Shown one piece after another: positions 17,835-26,785 of a stretch of DNA of 64,000 nt; the first letter of the stretch is position 1; each line of letters opens with the position of its first letter. The DNA is from Pseudophaeobacter arcticus DSM 23566. GTDB lineage: Bacteria; Pseudomonadota; Alphaproteobacteria; Rhodobacterales; Rhodobacteraceae. The stretch lies in contig NZ_KI421507.1 in NCBI RefSeq assembly GCF_000473205.1, positions 3,085,057 to 3,149,056 on the forward strand. The letters run 5' to 3'. Both the position numbers and the translations under genes were made by a program. The notes beneath the pieces were generated by a model. That model was not told the origin of the DNA. It worked only from the letters and a program-made list of their open reading frames with translations, and did not search any database.

Positions 17835-18833
17835 ATGAACCAAGTCACGACTCAAAAACCGCATGAATTGCTCGCTGCCACCTTGAGCAGTGAAATGGAC
17901 GCGGTGAACACGCTGATCCAGACCCGCATGGCGTCAAAACATGCCCCCCGCATCCCCGAGGTCACCGCACATCTGGTTGGGGCCGGCGGCAAACGCCTGC
18001 GCCCCATGCTGACCCTCGCCGCTGCCCGGCTCTGTGGCTACGAGGGAGAACATCACATCAAGCTGGCTGCAACTGTGGAGTTCATCCACACCGCAACGCT
18101 GCTGCATGACGATGTGGTGGATGAAAGCGGCCAACGCCGTGGCCGCCCCACCGCCAACCTGCTTTGGGATAACAAAAGCTCGGTTCTGGTTGGCGACTAC
18201 CTGTTCTCCCGCAGTTTTCAGCTGATGGTCGAAACCGGCTCGCTGCGGGTTCTGGATATTCTCGCCAATGCCTCGGCCACCATAGCCGAAGGCGAGGTGC
18301 TGCAGATGACTGCCGCCTCGAATCTGGCCACGGATGAAGCGGTTTATCTGCAAGTGGTGCGGGGCAAGACAGCGGCCCTGTTTTCGGCGGCCACCGAAGT
18401 TGGCGGCGTCATCGCAGAGGCCCCGGCAGAGCAGATCAAGGCGCTGTTTGACTACGGTGATGCGCTTGGCATTGCCTTCCAGATTGCCGACGATCTGCTG
18501 GATTACCAGGGCGACGCAGCCACCACCGGAAAAAACGTCGGCGATGATTTCCGCGAGCGTAAGCTGACCCTTCCAGTGATCAAGGCCGTGGCCCAGGCCA
18601 CCGATGAAGAACGGGCCTTTTGGACCCGCACCATCGAGAAGGGCCAGCAGCAAGAGGGCGATCTGGAACAGGCCCTGGCCTTGATGGCCAAATACAATAC
18701 CCTGGAGGCGACCCGTCAGGATGCGCTGCTCTGGGCCGAAGCAGCAACGCAGGCCCTCGCCCCGCTGCCCGAACATCCAATCCGGCAGATGCTGCATGAT
18801 CTGGCTGAATATGTGGTCTCACGCCTGCACTAG
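17835..18833 (+). CDS. Long-chain polyprenyl diphosphate synthase (probably decaprenyl)
   Basis: This trans-prenyltransferase has 332 residues and makes the isoprenoid tail of ubiquinone. GGKRLRP lies at residues 51-57, the first Asp-rich motif DDVVD at 92-96 and the second, DDLLD, near 220. The small residues before the first motif suit a long product, and Q-10 is the rule in Rhodobacteraceae, hence decaprenyl (inference). The upstream in-frame extension overlaps DUF2007 and was rejected in favour of the ATG at 17835. ubiA, which uses the product, is at 57974. Confidence 0.93.
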   Translation: MNQVTTQKPHELLAATLSSEMDAVNTLIQTRMASKHAPRIPEVTAHLVGAGGKRLRPMLTLAAARLCGYEGEHHIKLAATVEFIHTATLLHDDVVDESGQRRGRPTANLLWDNKSSVLVGDYLFSRSFQLMVETGSLRVLDILANASATIAEGEVLQMTAASNLATDEAVYLQVVRGKTAALFSAATEVGGVIAEAPAEQIKALFDYGDALGIAFQIADDLLDYQGDAATTGKNVGDDFRERKLTLPVIKAVAQATDEERAFWTRTIEKGQQQEGDLEQALALMAKYNTLEATRQDALLWAEAATQALAPLPEHPIRQMLHDLAEYVVSRLH

Positions 18834-18860
18834 ACCCGGCTTTGAAACCTCAAGTTTACC

Positions 18861-18880
18861 CGCCCGCATCTTTGCGGGCG
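18861..18880 (+). terminator. Hairpin after the polyprenyl synthase gene
   Basis: An 8-base perfect stem (18861-18868 with 18873-18880, loop tctt) lies 27 bases past the stop codon. No T tract follows, so termination there is likely but not certain. Confidence 0.45.
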
Positions 18881-18897
18881 TGTGCTATTGTGATTAG

Positions 18898-19059
18898 TTG
18901 AGGCGCCCTGCCCTGCACCAGACGGCCCTCCCCCTGCTGCGCGTTTTGCTTCACATCTGCGCCTTTGCTCTGCTCACAGCTCTGACCCAGCTTGGTTGTA
19001 TCGCCTGGGCATTGTCGCGCCTGTTTCGCAGGCCTCTGCACTGCTCAATGCAGGGCTGA
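18898..19059 (+). pseudogene. Possible fragment of a membrane-protein gene
   Basis: A 53-codon frame from TTG encodes a typical first membrane helix (HICAFALLTALTQLGCIAWA) followed by basic residues, then stops. The helix resembles the start of a larger membrane protein family, but nothing downstream continues it before ispE begins on the other strand. It may be a truncated gene. There is no ribosome binding site worth naming. Confidence 0.3.
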
Positions 19060-19113
19060 CACTGCTGCCGGGTGGCGCGCCATGACGACCACATTCACCT
19101 GCAGCTCTAGCCC

Positions 19114-19935
19114 CTAGCGCAGAGTGACGGCCTGTATCCACCAATCGGGATGTTCGGCGCCGATCTCATAGGCTGCCATATGGGCCGCCTTTAGCGTCGG
19201 ATACAGCGCAAAGCAGGTGGACCCGGACCCCGACATCCGCGACAACATCTCATTCCCTGTACAGCGCAGGTCAGCAAGAACCCGGTCTATTTCCGGCGCC
19301 ACATAGGCCGCCGGGATTTCCAGATCATTGCGCTGGTCCTTGAGCCAGACGGCACAGTCTCTTGCGGTTTCAAAGCTTGGGATTTCTTGCGGCATGGCAG
19401 GATTGTCACGCCCTGCCAGACCCGAGAAAACCGCGCCGGTTGGCAGATGCACACCGGGGTTGACCAAGAGTGCCGGCAGGTCCGGCAGCGCAACTGGGGT
19501 GATACGTTCACCAATGCCCTGCATCCGCGCGCCCCTGGCGACCATACAGACCGGCAGGTCGGCCCCCAGGGATAGCGGCAGCTCTGCAGGCACTGTCAGC
19601 CCCTCTGCGGCCAGGGCGTTCAGCACGGCTGCTGCATCCGAGGACCCACCGCCAATACCCGCCCCATGGGGCAGCTGTTTGTTCAGATGAATAGCACCAG
19701 CCCAGCCAGCCGCCTGCGCGGCCTTCCAGACCAGATTGCGCGCGTCCCTTGGCACGCCCTCGGCAAAGGGGCCGCGCAGATCAATGGTCATCTCCGGGCC
19801 AGCCTCCAGCCGCAGGCGATCACCCAGATCGGCAAAGGCCACCAGCGAATCCAGCAGGTGATAGCCATCCGCCCGCTGGCCGGTGACATGCAGAGTCAGG
19901 TTGATCTTGGCCGGCGCAAAGACCTCAATCGCCAT
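19114..19935 (-). CDS. ispE: 4-diphosphocytidyl-2-C-methyl-D-erythritol kinase
   Basis: IspE phosphorylates CDP-methylerythritol in the MEP pathway of isoprenoid synthesis. The GHMP kinase has 273 residues with the N-terminal FAPAKINLTLHV and the ATP-binding loop LPHGAGIGGGSSDAA. The ATG at 19935 overlaps the last codons of the TPR gene, and TTG at 19941 is a less likely start. It is cotranscribed with the TPR protein upstream. Its product feeds the polyprenyl synthase encoded nearby. Confidence 0.95.
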   Translation of the reverse strand: MAIEVFAPAKINLTLHVTGQRADGYHLLDSLVAFADLGDRLRLEAGPEMTIDLRGPFAEGVPRDARNLVWKAAQAAGWAGAIHLNKQLPHGAGIGGGSSDAAAVLNALAAEGLTVPAELPLSLGADLPVCMVARGARMQGIGERITPVALPDLPALLVNPGVHLPTGAVFSGLAGRDNPAMPQEIPSFETARDCAVWLKDQRNDLEIPAAYVAPEIDRVLADLRCTGNEMLSRMSGSGSTCFALYPTLKAAHMAAYEIGAEHPDWWIQAVTLR

Positions 19936-21667
19936 TGGCAACCTGAAGAGGGGCAGAGCCTTCCAGTTTCAGCACCGCATCAAGACCCAGCTCCAACTTT
20001 TGACGGATGCGATCCGGGTCTGCCTCACCATCGCCGCGGCCGGACTTGATGAAGGACAGGGCACGTTTCCACTGGAACTCAGCCTCGCGTTGGCGTCCAA
20101 CGGCCCAATAGACATCGCCCAGATGGTCGCTGACCACCGGATCCACCGGCATCAGCTCCACCGCGCGCTCCATATGGGCCACGGCCTCGGTGTAGCGGCC
20201 CAGGCGGTAAAACACCCAGCCGAGACTGTCGACGATATAGCCAGAATTTGGCTGCGCGGCGACCGCCCGTTCAATCATCCCCAGGGCCTCATCCAGCTTT
20301 TCCGGGCTGTCCTCTTTTTCGATCATTGAATAGCCGAGATAATTCAGCACCTGCGGGCTGTCGGGCTGCAGCGCCAGGGAGGCGCGGAAATCGGCCTCTG
20401 CCTTGGGCCAGTCTTCCAGCCGCTCGTGGGATATGCCGCGGGCATAGTGCAGGAACCAGCGGCTGCCGGCCTCTTCGGGCATATTGGACAGCGCAGAATC
20501 ATAGGCTGCAATGGCGCCGGCGTAGTCTTCCTGCTGGCGCAACAGATCGCCAAGGCTGATCGAAATCTGCGGCAAGTCGGGGAAATCCCCAAACAATTGC
20601 TCCAGCACTTCGGCGGCGGCATCCGGTTTGGCGGCGCGGCGCAGCGCTTCGGCGCGGCCCATTTCGGCTGCGTAGTATTCGGGGTGATCGCTGGGCACCT
20701 GTTTATAGGTGGCAATCGACAGATCATAACGCCCCAGCTGGTCCAACAGTTCAGCGCTGAGCAGCACCGCATCCACATGTTGCGGGCTCAAAGCCGAGGC
20801 AACACGGGCATACATCAGCACAAAATCATTGGCCGCCTCGCCATTCATCACCGCCGCCAGGGTAAAGAACACCTCGGCGATGCCGTCGCGGGCGGTGCTG
20901 GCAATGGAAAAGCCCAGTGGCTCCTCTGCCTGCAACCTGGCGCGGATCTCATCCAGGGCCGGGTCACTGCCAGCGCCAAAGCTGTCATTCAGGGTCGCAA
21001 GGGCCAGTTCGAATTCGCCCAGTTGCGACTGGATTTCGACCCGCGCAAGCGCCGAGCGGCGCGACAACCGGGTCAGCTGCCCCTCATCTGCGGCAAACAG
21101 GGCCTCGGCACCGCCGTAGTTGCCCGCCGAGGCCAGCGCCAAGGCCTTGTGATAGTCTGCAAAGGGGCGCAGGGCCTCTTCCTCTGCGACGCGATCAAAA
21201 ACCTCAATCGCCTTATCAACGGAGCCAAGACCCATCTGCGCCCAGGCCTCAAGCAGCCCATCGACAAGGGGGTGAATCTGGCGAATTTCCAGTTCACGGT
21301 CCAGAATCGCCTGATAATCCCCAGACAGGGCAAAGCCGCCGACCATGACGATATTGGCGGCCTGACTGCGGACCTCGCTCTGCCACAGACGCTCTGCCAC
21401 CGGGATAGCCTGCGGCATCTGCCCCAGCGCCAGATGGGCAAAGACCACGTTTTCCATCAACAGCGGATTGGAGGGATCCCGCACCAGCGCCCGGGTATAA
21501 TATTCAGCCGCAGTGGAAAAATCGCTTTCAAAGGTGGCAGCCCGCCCGGCCAGATAGGCCCCGGCCAGACCGTCAGCCGCCGCGCTTTGGGCCGTCAGAA
21601 AAGATCCGGATGCTGAAAAGGCAATCAGGGCCAGCGCCGTCAGGCTACGAAATTGTGAAAGTGGCAC
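19925..21667 (-). CDS. Tetratricopeptide repeat protein, exported
   Basis: The protein has 580 residues with a signal peptide (about 1-30, ALALIAFSASGSFLTAQSAAA) and a series of TPR units spread over the whole length, clearest from residue 370 onward (repeated W/Y-x-L-x-x-G patterns). It is probably periplasmic or anchored on the inner membrane, acting as a protein-protein scaffold. The GTG at 21667 has GGAG upstream; the longer frame to 21736 has no signal peptide at its start. It overlaps ispE by 11 bases, an order seen in related genomes. Confidence 0.88.
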   Translation of the reverse strand: MPLSQFRSLTALALIAFSASGSFLTAQSAAADGLAGAYLAGRAATFESDFSTAAEYYTRALVRDPSNPLLMENVVFAHLALGQMPQAIPVAERLWQSEVRSQAANIVMVGGFALSGDYQAILDRELEIRQIHPLVDGLLEAWAQMGLGSVDKAIEVFDRVAEEEALRPFADYHKALALASAGNYGGAEALFAADEGQLTRLSRRSALARVEIQSQLGEFELALATLNDSFGAGSDPALDEIRARLQAEEPLGFSIASTARDGIAEVFFTLAAVMNGEAANDFVLMYARVASALSPQHVDAVLLSAELLDQLGRYDLSIATYKQVPSDHPEYYAAEMGRAEALRRAAKPDAAAEVLEQLFGDFPDLPQISISLGDLLRQQEDYAGAIAAYDSALSNMPEEAGSRWFLHYARGISHERLEDWPKAEADFRASLALQPDSPQVLNYLGYSMIEKEDSPEKLDEALGMIERAVAAQPNSGYIVDSLGWVFYRLGRYTEAVAHMERAVELMPVDPVVSDHLGDVYWAVGRQREAEFQWKRALSFIKSGRGDGEADPDRIRQKLELGLDAVLKLEGSAPLQVANGD

Positions 21668-21838
21668 CTGGAGTTCTCCTCTGCGTGTGCGGCTCGCGTC
21701 GACACGAATCGTAATGCGGGACCAGGTGACACGCAATGGGGCGACCCGAAGGCCGCCCCAAATTTATGTGATTTCCACATGTATCCTGCGCCATAGGCGC
21801 AAAACCTCCTAATTTGCAGCAGGAGTCCGCCTCAGCGC

Positions 21839-23488
21839 TTACATATTTGGATAGTTCGGCCCGTCGCCACCCTGGGGTGTGGTCCAGGTGATGTTCTGGC
21901 TTGGGTCTTTGATGTCGCAGGTCTTGCAGTGCACGCAGTTCTGGAAGTTGATCACAAACTCCGGCTTGCCGTCCTTTTCGACCACCTCGTAAACACCAGC
22001 CGGGCAATACCGCTGTGCCGGCTCGTCGAATTTCGGCAGGTTGGTTGCGATCGGCAGGCTTGGATCAGCCAGACGCAGGTGACAGGGCTGGCTTTCCTCG
22101 TGGTTGGTGGCGGCAAAGGACACATTGGTCAGGCGATCAAAGGACAGCACCCCATCAGGTTTGGGGTAGTCGATCTTTTTGTGCTTGGAGGCTTCCTCGG
22201 TCGCCTCGGCATCGTTTTTGCCGTGTTTGATAGTGCCAAACAAGGACAGACCCAGCAGATTGTTGGTCCACATGTCCAGCCCGCCCAGCATCAGCGAGGC
22301 CATCAGCCCCCACTTGGACCACATCGGCTTGACGTTGCGCACCATCTTGAGGTCTTTGCCAATGGCGCCATCGCGCACCGCAGCCTCGTAGTCAGGCAGC
22401 TCATCACCGGAGCGATCGGCCTTGATCGCCGCGTAGGCGGCCTCGGCTGCAGATTTCCCCGACAGCATGGCGTTGTGGTTGCCCTTGATGCGCGGCACGT
22501 TGACCATACCGGCCGAGCAGCCCAGCAGCGCCACGCCGGGGGCAACCAGCTTGGGCATCGACTGATAGCCGCCCTCAGTAATGGCACGGGCGCCATAGGC
22601 AACACGTTTGCCGCCCTTCAGCAGATCCGCAACCATCGGGTGGTGCTTGAACCGCTGGAATTCCATGTAGGGGTACAGATGTGGGTTCTTGTAGTTCAGG
22701 TGCACCACAAAGCCGACGTAAACCTGGTTGTTCTCCAGGTGATAGATAAAGGAGCCACCCCCCGCATTCGAGTTCAGCGGCCAGCCCATGGTGTGGGTGA
22801 CGGTGCCTTCCTTGTGCTTGGCGGGATCAATCTCCCAGATCTCTTTCATGCCGATGCCGTATTTCTGCACATCCTTGCCGGCCTGCAGGTCATATTTGGC
22901 GATCACCTCTTTCGACAGCGAGCCGCGCACACCTTCCGACAGGAAGACATATTTGCCGTGCAGCTCCATGCCTGGCTCGGTGTTGGGACCGTAAGAGCCA
23001 TCCTGTTCCAGACCAAAGACACCGGCAACCACGCCTTTGACTTCGCCCTTGTCGCCGTAGACCAGCTCGGAACAGGACATGCCGGGGAAGATTTCAACGC
23101 CCAGCTCTTCGGCCTGTTCGGCCATCCAGCGGCAGACATTGCCCATCGAGACGATATAATTGCCGTGGTTGTTCATCAGCGGCGGCATCGGGAAATTGGG
23201 AACCCGGATTTGGCCTGCTTCCCCCAGCATGTAAAAGTTGTCTTCTTTTACCGGTGTGTTCAGAGGCGCGCCTTTTTCCTTCCAATCGGGGATCAGCGCG
23301 TCCAGACCGCAGGGGTCCAGCACTGCACCGGATAGGATATGCGCCCCCACTTCGGAGCCTTTTTCCAGCACCACGACCTCTAGGTCGCTGTCCAGCTGTT
23401 TCAGACGGATCGCGGCAGACAGACCGGCAGGGCCTGCCCCAACGATCACTACGTCATATTCCATTGTTTCGCGTTCGATCTCGGCCAT
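21839..23488 (-). CDS. Electron transfer flavoprotein-ubiquinone oxidoreductase
   Basis: ETF-QO passes electrons from reduced ETF (fed by acyl-CoA and related dehydrogenases) to ubiquinone at the inner membrane. The 549 residues match the family. The FAD loop IVGAGPAGLSAA is at residues 15-26. The C-terminal 4Fe-4S domain has the cysteines of CVHCKTCDI near residue 523 and an earlier Cys in RYCPAGVY. A strong AAGGAG precedes the ATG. It stands alone. The acyl-CoA dehydrogenase at 34466 is a possible electron source. Confidence 0.96.
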   Translation of the reverse strand: MAEIERETMEYDVVIVGAGPAGLSAAIRLKQLDSDLEVVVLEKGSEVGAHILSGAVLDPCGLDALIPDWKEKGAPLNTPVKEDNFYMLGEAGQIRVPNFPMPPLMNNHGNYIVSMGNVCRWMAEQAEELGVEIFPGMSCSELVYGDKGEVKGVVAGVFGLEQDGSYGPNTEPGMELHGKYVFLSEGVRGSLSKEVIAKYDLQAGKDVQKYGIGMKEIWEIDPAKHKEGTVTHTMGWPLNSNAGGGSFIYHLENNQVYVGFVVHLNYKNPHLYPYMEFQRFKHHPMVADLLKGGKRVAYGARAITEGGYQSMPKLVAPGVALLGCSAGMVNVPRIKGNHNAMLSGKSAAEAAYAAIKADRSGDELPDYEAAVRDGAIGKDLKMVRNVKPMWSKWGLMASLMLGGLDMWTNNLLGLSLFGTIKHGKNDAEATEEASKHKKIDYPKPDGVLSFDRLTNVSFAATNHEESQPCHLRLADPSLPIATNLPKFDEPAQRYCPAGVYEVVEKDGKPEFVINFQNCVHCKTCDIKDPSQNITWTTPQGGDGPNYPNM

Positions 23489-23661
23489 AGAGCTGCTCCT
23501 TGGCTATTGTATTCGCTACGGGTCCCATCGCTGGGGGCGAGCTGGGCGTAATTTTCTTTCGCGGTTGCTTAGCGTTTGGCAACATACCAGGTCAATCCAA
23601 ACTCTGCGTTAGTTGCATCAGATCCACGCTTTGCCGCAGGGGCACAGGCATTTTCCGCCGC

Positions 23662-24141
23662 TCAAGCGCCTTTTTCCGGCGCCGCGCGCGGCTCTGGGCT
23701 GTCCCCCATCAGATATCGTGGTCCTTTTCCCTTCTGGGCGGCCTGATCCTGCGGATTGTAAAGCGCACATTTGGGCAAAGACAGGCAGCCACAGCCAATA
23801 CAGCCATCCAGATTGTCGCGCATCTGTTGCAGCGTTTTGATTCGCGCATCCAGATGCTCCCGGAAACCGGTGGAAATCCGTGCCCAATCCTCGGGCGTTG
23901 GGGTGCGCCCGCCGGGCAGGGTTTTTAGAAAGCCGCGAATCTCAGGCAGGGAAAAGCCAAACTGCTGGGCAATCATGATAAAGCTGAGGCGGCGAATGTC
24001 TGCCCGGTGAAACCGCCGCTGCCCGCCAGCGTTGCGCCAGGGCTCCAGCAGCCCCTGCGCCTCGTAGTAGCGAATGGCCGAAACCGCGAGGCCGGTACGT
24101 TCGGACAGGTAGCCAATCGCCACCCCTGCGGATTTTGCCAT
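23662..24141 (-). CDS. soxR: Redox-sensitive regulator SoxR
   Basis: This MerR-family activator has 159 residues. The N-terminal helix-turn-helix reads IGYLSERTGLAVSAIRYYE, and the [2Fe-2S] motif is Cys-x2-Cys-x-Cys-x5-Cys (CIGCGCLSLPKC, about residues 117-128), diagnostic for SoxR. It senses redox-cycling compounds or superoxide. The start at 24141 begins the conserved domain; the longer frame to 24219 covers the promoter region. It faces the VOC gene at 24250 across a shared control region with an inverted repeat. No soxS is present, as usual outside enterics. Confidence 0.95.
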   Translation of the reverse strand: MAKSAGVAIGYLSERTGLAVSAIRYYEAQGLLEPWRNAGGQRRFHRADIRRLSFIMIAQQFGFSLPEIRGFLKTLPGGRTPTPEDWARISTGFREHLDARIKTLQQMRDNLDGCIGCGCLSLPKCALYNPQDQAAQKGKGPRYLMGDSPEPRAAPEKGA

Positions 24142-24163
24142 GCTGCGGGCCTCCCGAAAAAAA

Positions 24164-24181
24164 CTCAAGAAAATGCTTGAG
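24164..24181. promoter_or_regulatory. Inverted repeat, likely SoxR operator
   Basis: CTCAAG (24164-24169) and CTTGAG (24176-24181) are the arms of the known SoxR box. The spacer is 6 bases here against 4 in the enteric and pseudomonad sites. It lies between soxR and the VOC gene. Confidence 0.5.
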
Positions 24182-24249
24182 CTAAAGTTAGGTTGAGAAA
24201 TTACCTTAAGGCGACTCATATTTTAACACCACGCAAAAGGACACTGCAG

Positions 24250-24633
24250 ATGAGCGCCATTCTGGAACACGCCAATATTACCGTCACAGATTCCAAAGCC
24301 ACCGCCAAATGGATGGCAGATGTCTTTGGCTGGCATACCCGCTGGTCCGGGGCCTCGATCCACAACGGCTTTAGCCTGCATGTGGGCGGCGCCGACAGCT
24401 ATCTGGCGCTGTATCAGCCGCCAGCCACGCCACAGCCCCCCAGCAACAGCTATACAACCCGGGGCGGGCTCAACCACCTGGCCGTGGTTGTTGCCGACAT
24501 CAAGGCCACCGAAGCGGCGGTGCTGGCCGCCGGTTTCACCCCCACCAACCATGCGGATTACGAACCCGGTCTGCGCTTTTACTTTCGCGACAGTGACGGG
24601 ATTGAATATGAAGTGGTGCAATATGATGATTGA
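24250..24633 (+). CDS. VOC (glyoxalase/bleomycin resistance) family protein
   Basis: This single-unit vicinal oxygen chelate protein has 127 residues with two beta-alpha-beta-beta-beta halves. Metal-ligand candidates are His7 (EHANITV), the His in LNHLAVVV and the Glu in DGIEYEVVQ. Members isomerise, cleave or sequester toxic small molecules. The divergent soxR and the operator-like repeat suggest redox-stress control (inference). The ATG at 24250 begins the conserved MSAILEHANITV. The substrate is unknown. Confidence 0.88.
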   Translation: MSAILEHANITVTDSKATAKWMADVFGWHTRWSGASIHNGFSLHVGGADSYLALYQPPATPQPPSNSYTTRGGLNHLAVVVADIKATEAAVLAAGFTPTNHADYEPGLRFYFRDSDGIEYEVVQYDD

Positions 24634-24808
24634 CCTCATGTGGCAGGCCGCTTTGCCCAATCTTCCGGATCACGGCATTTTTCCGCGCAAACCTATTATA
24701 AAATCTGCAAAATCCGCTGATTGAGTGAATTTGCCGGTGGAGAGCTTGCTCCGCCCCCTTGAAATTTGCGCCCAGATTGGGTCAGGTAAATGCCAACACA
24801 AATGACAG

Positions 24809-24834
24809 GCCCCGCTGCAGTGCTGTGGCGGGGC
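24809..24834. other. Hairpin in the greA leader
   Basis: Arms gccccgc (24809-24815) and gcggggc (24828-24834) pair around a 12-base loop, 73 bases before greA. No T tract follows. The rest of 24634-24907 holds nothing I can name. Confidence 0.4.
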
Positions 24835-24907
24835 TCTGCCTTTGGGTAAACCGACTTCACAATGACCCAAGAGCTACCCCGTTAGCCAAACGACCTGGAC
24901 CCAAGAT

Positions 24908-25378
24908 ATGGAAAAGATCCCAATGACTTCTGCGGGTCACACCGCACTCGAAGCTGAGCTCAAGAATCTGAAATCGGTGGAGCGCCCCACGATTATCAAG
25001 GCCATCGCCGAAGCCCGCGAGCTGGGCGATCTGTCAGAAAACGCCGAATACCATTCCGCGCGTGAAAAACAGTCCTTTATCGAGGGCCGCATCAAAGAGC
25101 TGGAAGGCATTCTGAGCCTCGCAGATGTGATTGACCCGGCCAAACTGTCCGGCTCGATCAAATTTGGTGCCAAGGTCACCCTGGTGGATGAAGACACCGA
25201 CGAAGAAAAGACCTGGCAGATCGTTGGCGAACATGAAGCCAATGTTGAGGCGGGTTTGCTGAATATCAAATCCCCTATTGCCCGCGCGCTTATCGGCAAG
25301 GAAGAAGGCGACAGCGTTGAGGTCCGCACCCCCGGTGGTGTGCGCGGCTACGAAATCCTGAGCATCCTCTACGGCTAA
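24908..25378 (+). CDS. greA: Transcription elongation factor GreA
   Basis: GreA rescues backtracked RNA polymerase by stimulating transcript cleavage. The 156 residues start [20 protein letters not shown]. The N-terminal coiled coil contains the catalytic acidic tip ([12 protein letters not shown]), and the C-terminal FKBP-like domain ends in [10 protein letters not shown]. It is monocistronic as far as visible, and a stretch with two short tandem arrays follows it. Confidence 0.97.
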   Translation: MEKIPMTSAGHTALEAELKNLKSVERPTIIKAIAEARELGDLSENAEYHSAREKQSFIEGRIKELEGILSLADVIDPAKLSGSIKFGAKVTLVDEDTDEEKTWQIVGEHEANVEAGLLNIKSPIARALIGKEEGDSVEVRTPGGVRGYEILSILYG

Positions 25379-25406
25379 GGCGCAGCAGGGGCGAGGGGTG
25401 ACCCCG

Positions 25407-25442
25407 TGTGGGTCCTCCTTGGGGTCCTCCTGGTGGTTCCTC
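25407..25442. repeat. Tandem direct repeat, three 12-base units
   Basis: The units tgtgggtcctcc, ttggggtcctcc and tggtggttcctc follow each other directly, starting 28 bases after the greA stop codon. Confidence 0.7.
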
Positions 25443-25478
25443 TTGCCTCTGGCCCCGAAACAGTTAGCCTTGCGTAAA

Positions 25479-25504
25479 CCCAGTATAAGCCCAGTATAAA
25501 CCCA
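25479..25504. repeat. Tandem direct repeat, two and a half 11-base units
   Basis: cccagtataag (25479-25489), cccagtataaa (25490-25500) and the partial unit cccag follow one another. The array lies 28 bases before the start of the next gene. Confidence 0.75.
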
Positions 25505-25532
25505 GCCCCACCTTCGGATTGCGAGCCTGCCT

Positions 25533-26552
25533 ATGACTGCCCAGGATGCCTCCAAACGCCTCTCTCCCCTTGCAGGGCGCGGCCCCAATCCGGGCCAATC
25601 CGAGGCCGGACTGGGCAGTGCCGAAGTGGTGGCCATTTTGCTCTCGGCGCTCTGGCTGTTGGTGATTCTGGGGCTTTACCTGCTGGCGCCGGCAGATCAG
25701 GGGATCGCCCATTGGACGCCAACCGTGCTGACGGCGCTGGCCATAGTGATGCCCCTGGTGATGATCTGGGTGGGTACCTCGGCGTTGCGCTCGGCGCGGG
25801 TCATGCGCCGCGAAAGCCAGCGCCTGCAGGCCGCCATCGACAGCCTGCGCCACAGCTATCTGACCCATGTGCAGCAAACCGAGGCGGCGGGCGAGCCAAC
25901 CGTGAGCCAGAAACTGGAAGAAATCGCCGAAGCCGCCCGCAAGACGGAAACCGCCCTGGCCACGTTCCAAAGCAGCCGCCACGCCCCCACCCGACCCGCC
26001 ATCCCGGCCGAAGCCAGCAAGCTGACCACCGAGGATCAGGGCAGCCTGGCGCTTGGCACCTCGGCCGAGGACATGGCGCTGCCCCTGCCCGCAGAGCAGT
26101 TTATCCGGGCGCTGAACTTCCCCGAGACCGCCGAGGATGAAGACGGCTTTACCGCCCTGCGCGCCGCCCTGAAAGATCGCAAGGCAGCGCAGGTTGTGCA
26201 GGCGGCACAGGATGTGCTGACCCTGCTGAGCCAGGACGGCATCTATATGGATGATCTGCGCCCCGACATGGCCCGCCCCGAAATCTGGCGGCAGTTTGCC
26301 CAGGGCACCCGCGGCCGCGCCGTCGCCGCCTTGGGAGGGGTGCGCGATCGTACCTCGCTGGCGCTGACCTCGGCCCGGATGAAGCAGGATCCCATTTTTC
26401 GCGATGCAGCGCATCATTTCCTGCGCAGGTTTGACCGGATGTTTGCCGAGTTTGAAACCGAGGCCAGTGATGGGGAAATCACCGCCCTCGGCGATACCCG
26501 CACCGCCCGCGCCTTTATGCTGCTGGGCCGGGTTGCCGGGACCTTTGACTAG
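25533..26552 (+). CDS. Conserved membrane protein of unknown function
   Basis: The protein has 339 residues. Two membrane helices lie near the N-terminus (about 28-52 and 64-84), followed by a cytoplasmic helical part (MRRESQRLQAAIDSLRHSY) that looks like a coiled coil. The C-terminal half is a soluble helical domain of about 150 residues. I know no family name; similar proteins appear confined to Rhodobacteraceae. It may be a membrane-attached structural or signalling protein (inference). It has no operon partner. Confidence 0.82.
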   Translation: MTAQDASKRLSPLAGRGPNPGQSEAGLGSAEVVAILLSALWLLVILGLYLLAPADQGIAHWTPTVLTALAIVMPLVMIWVGTSALRSARVMRRESQRLQAAIDSLRHSYLTHVQQTEAAGEPTVSQKLEEIAEAARKTETALATFQSSRHAPTRPAIPAEASKLTTEDQGSLALGTSAEDMALPLPAEQFIRALNFPETAEDEDGFTALRAALKDRKAAQVVQAAQDVLTLLSQDGIYMDDLRPDMARPEIWRQFAQGTRGRAVAALGGVRDRTSLALTSARMKQDPIFRDAAHHFLRRFDRMFAEFETEASDGEITALGDTRTARAFMLLGRVAGTFD

Positions 26553-26566
26553 GGCGAGACAGGTCC

Positions 26567-26623
26567 GGATTTGGCGACCCCGGATTTGGTGGCCCGAATT
26601 TGGTAGACTGAATTTGGCGACCC
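26567..26623. repeat. Tandem direct repeat, four 14-15-base units
   Basis: Imperfect units built on gRatttgg start at 26567, 26582, 26596 and 26610. The array begins 14 bases after a stop codon. Confidence 0.75.
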
Positions 26624-26667
26624 TGGCGGGTCGCTGCCTCCGGCGGAGGTATTTGGGGAAAGATGAA
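26617..26667. repeat. Hairpin plus the 3'-end element common in Rhodobacterales
   Basis: A 7-base stem (gcgaccc with gggtcgc) is followed by cctccggcggaggtattt and ggggaaagatgaa. From memory, this composite, with small variations, recurs behind genes in many Rhodobacterales genomes. It may work as a transcript end or processing signal. Confidence 0.55.
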
Positions 26668-26785
26668 ATCCCGGCCCGCCCGGCCCGATCCCCCCCTGCC
26701 TTACGCTCAGCCTGACGCCACGATATCAGGGCATTAGATACGACAATCCTGACCAGTGTCTGGCGGCGCCGCGGGCGGGCGGGGT

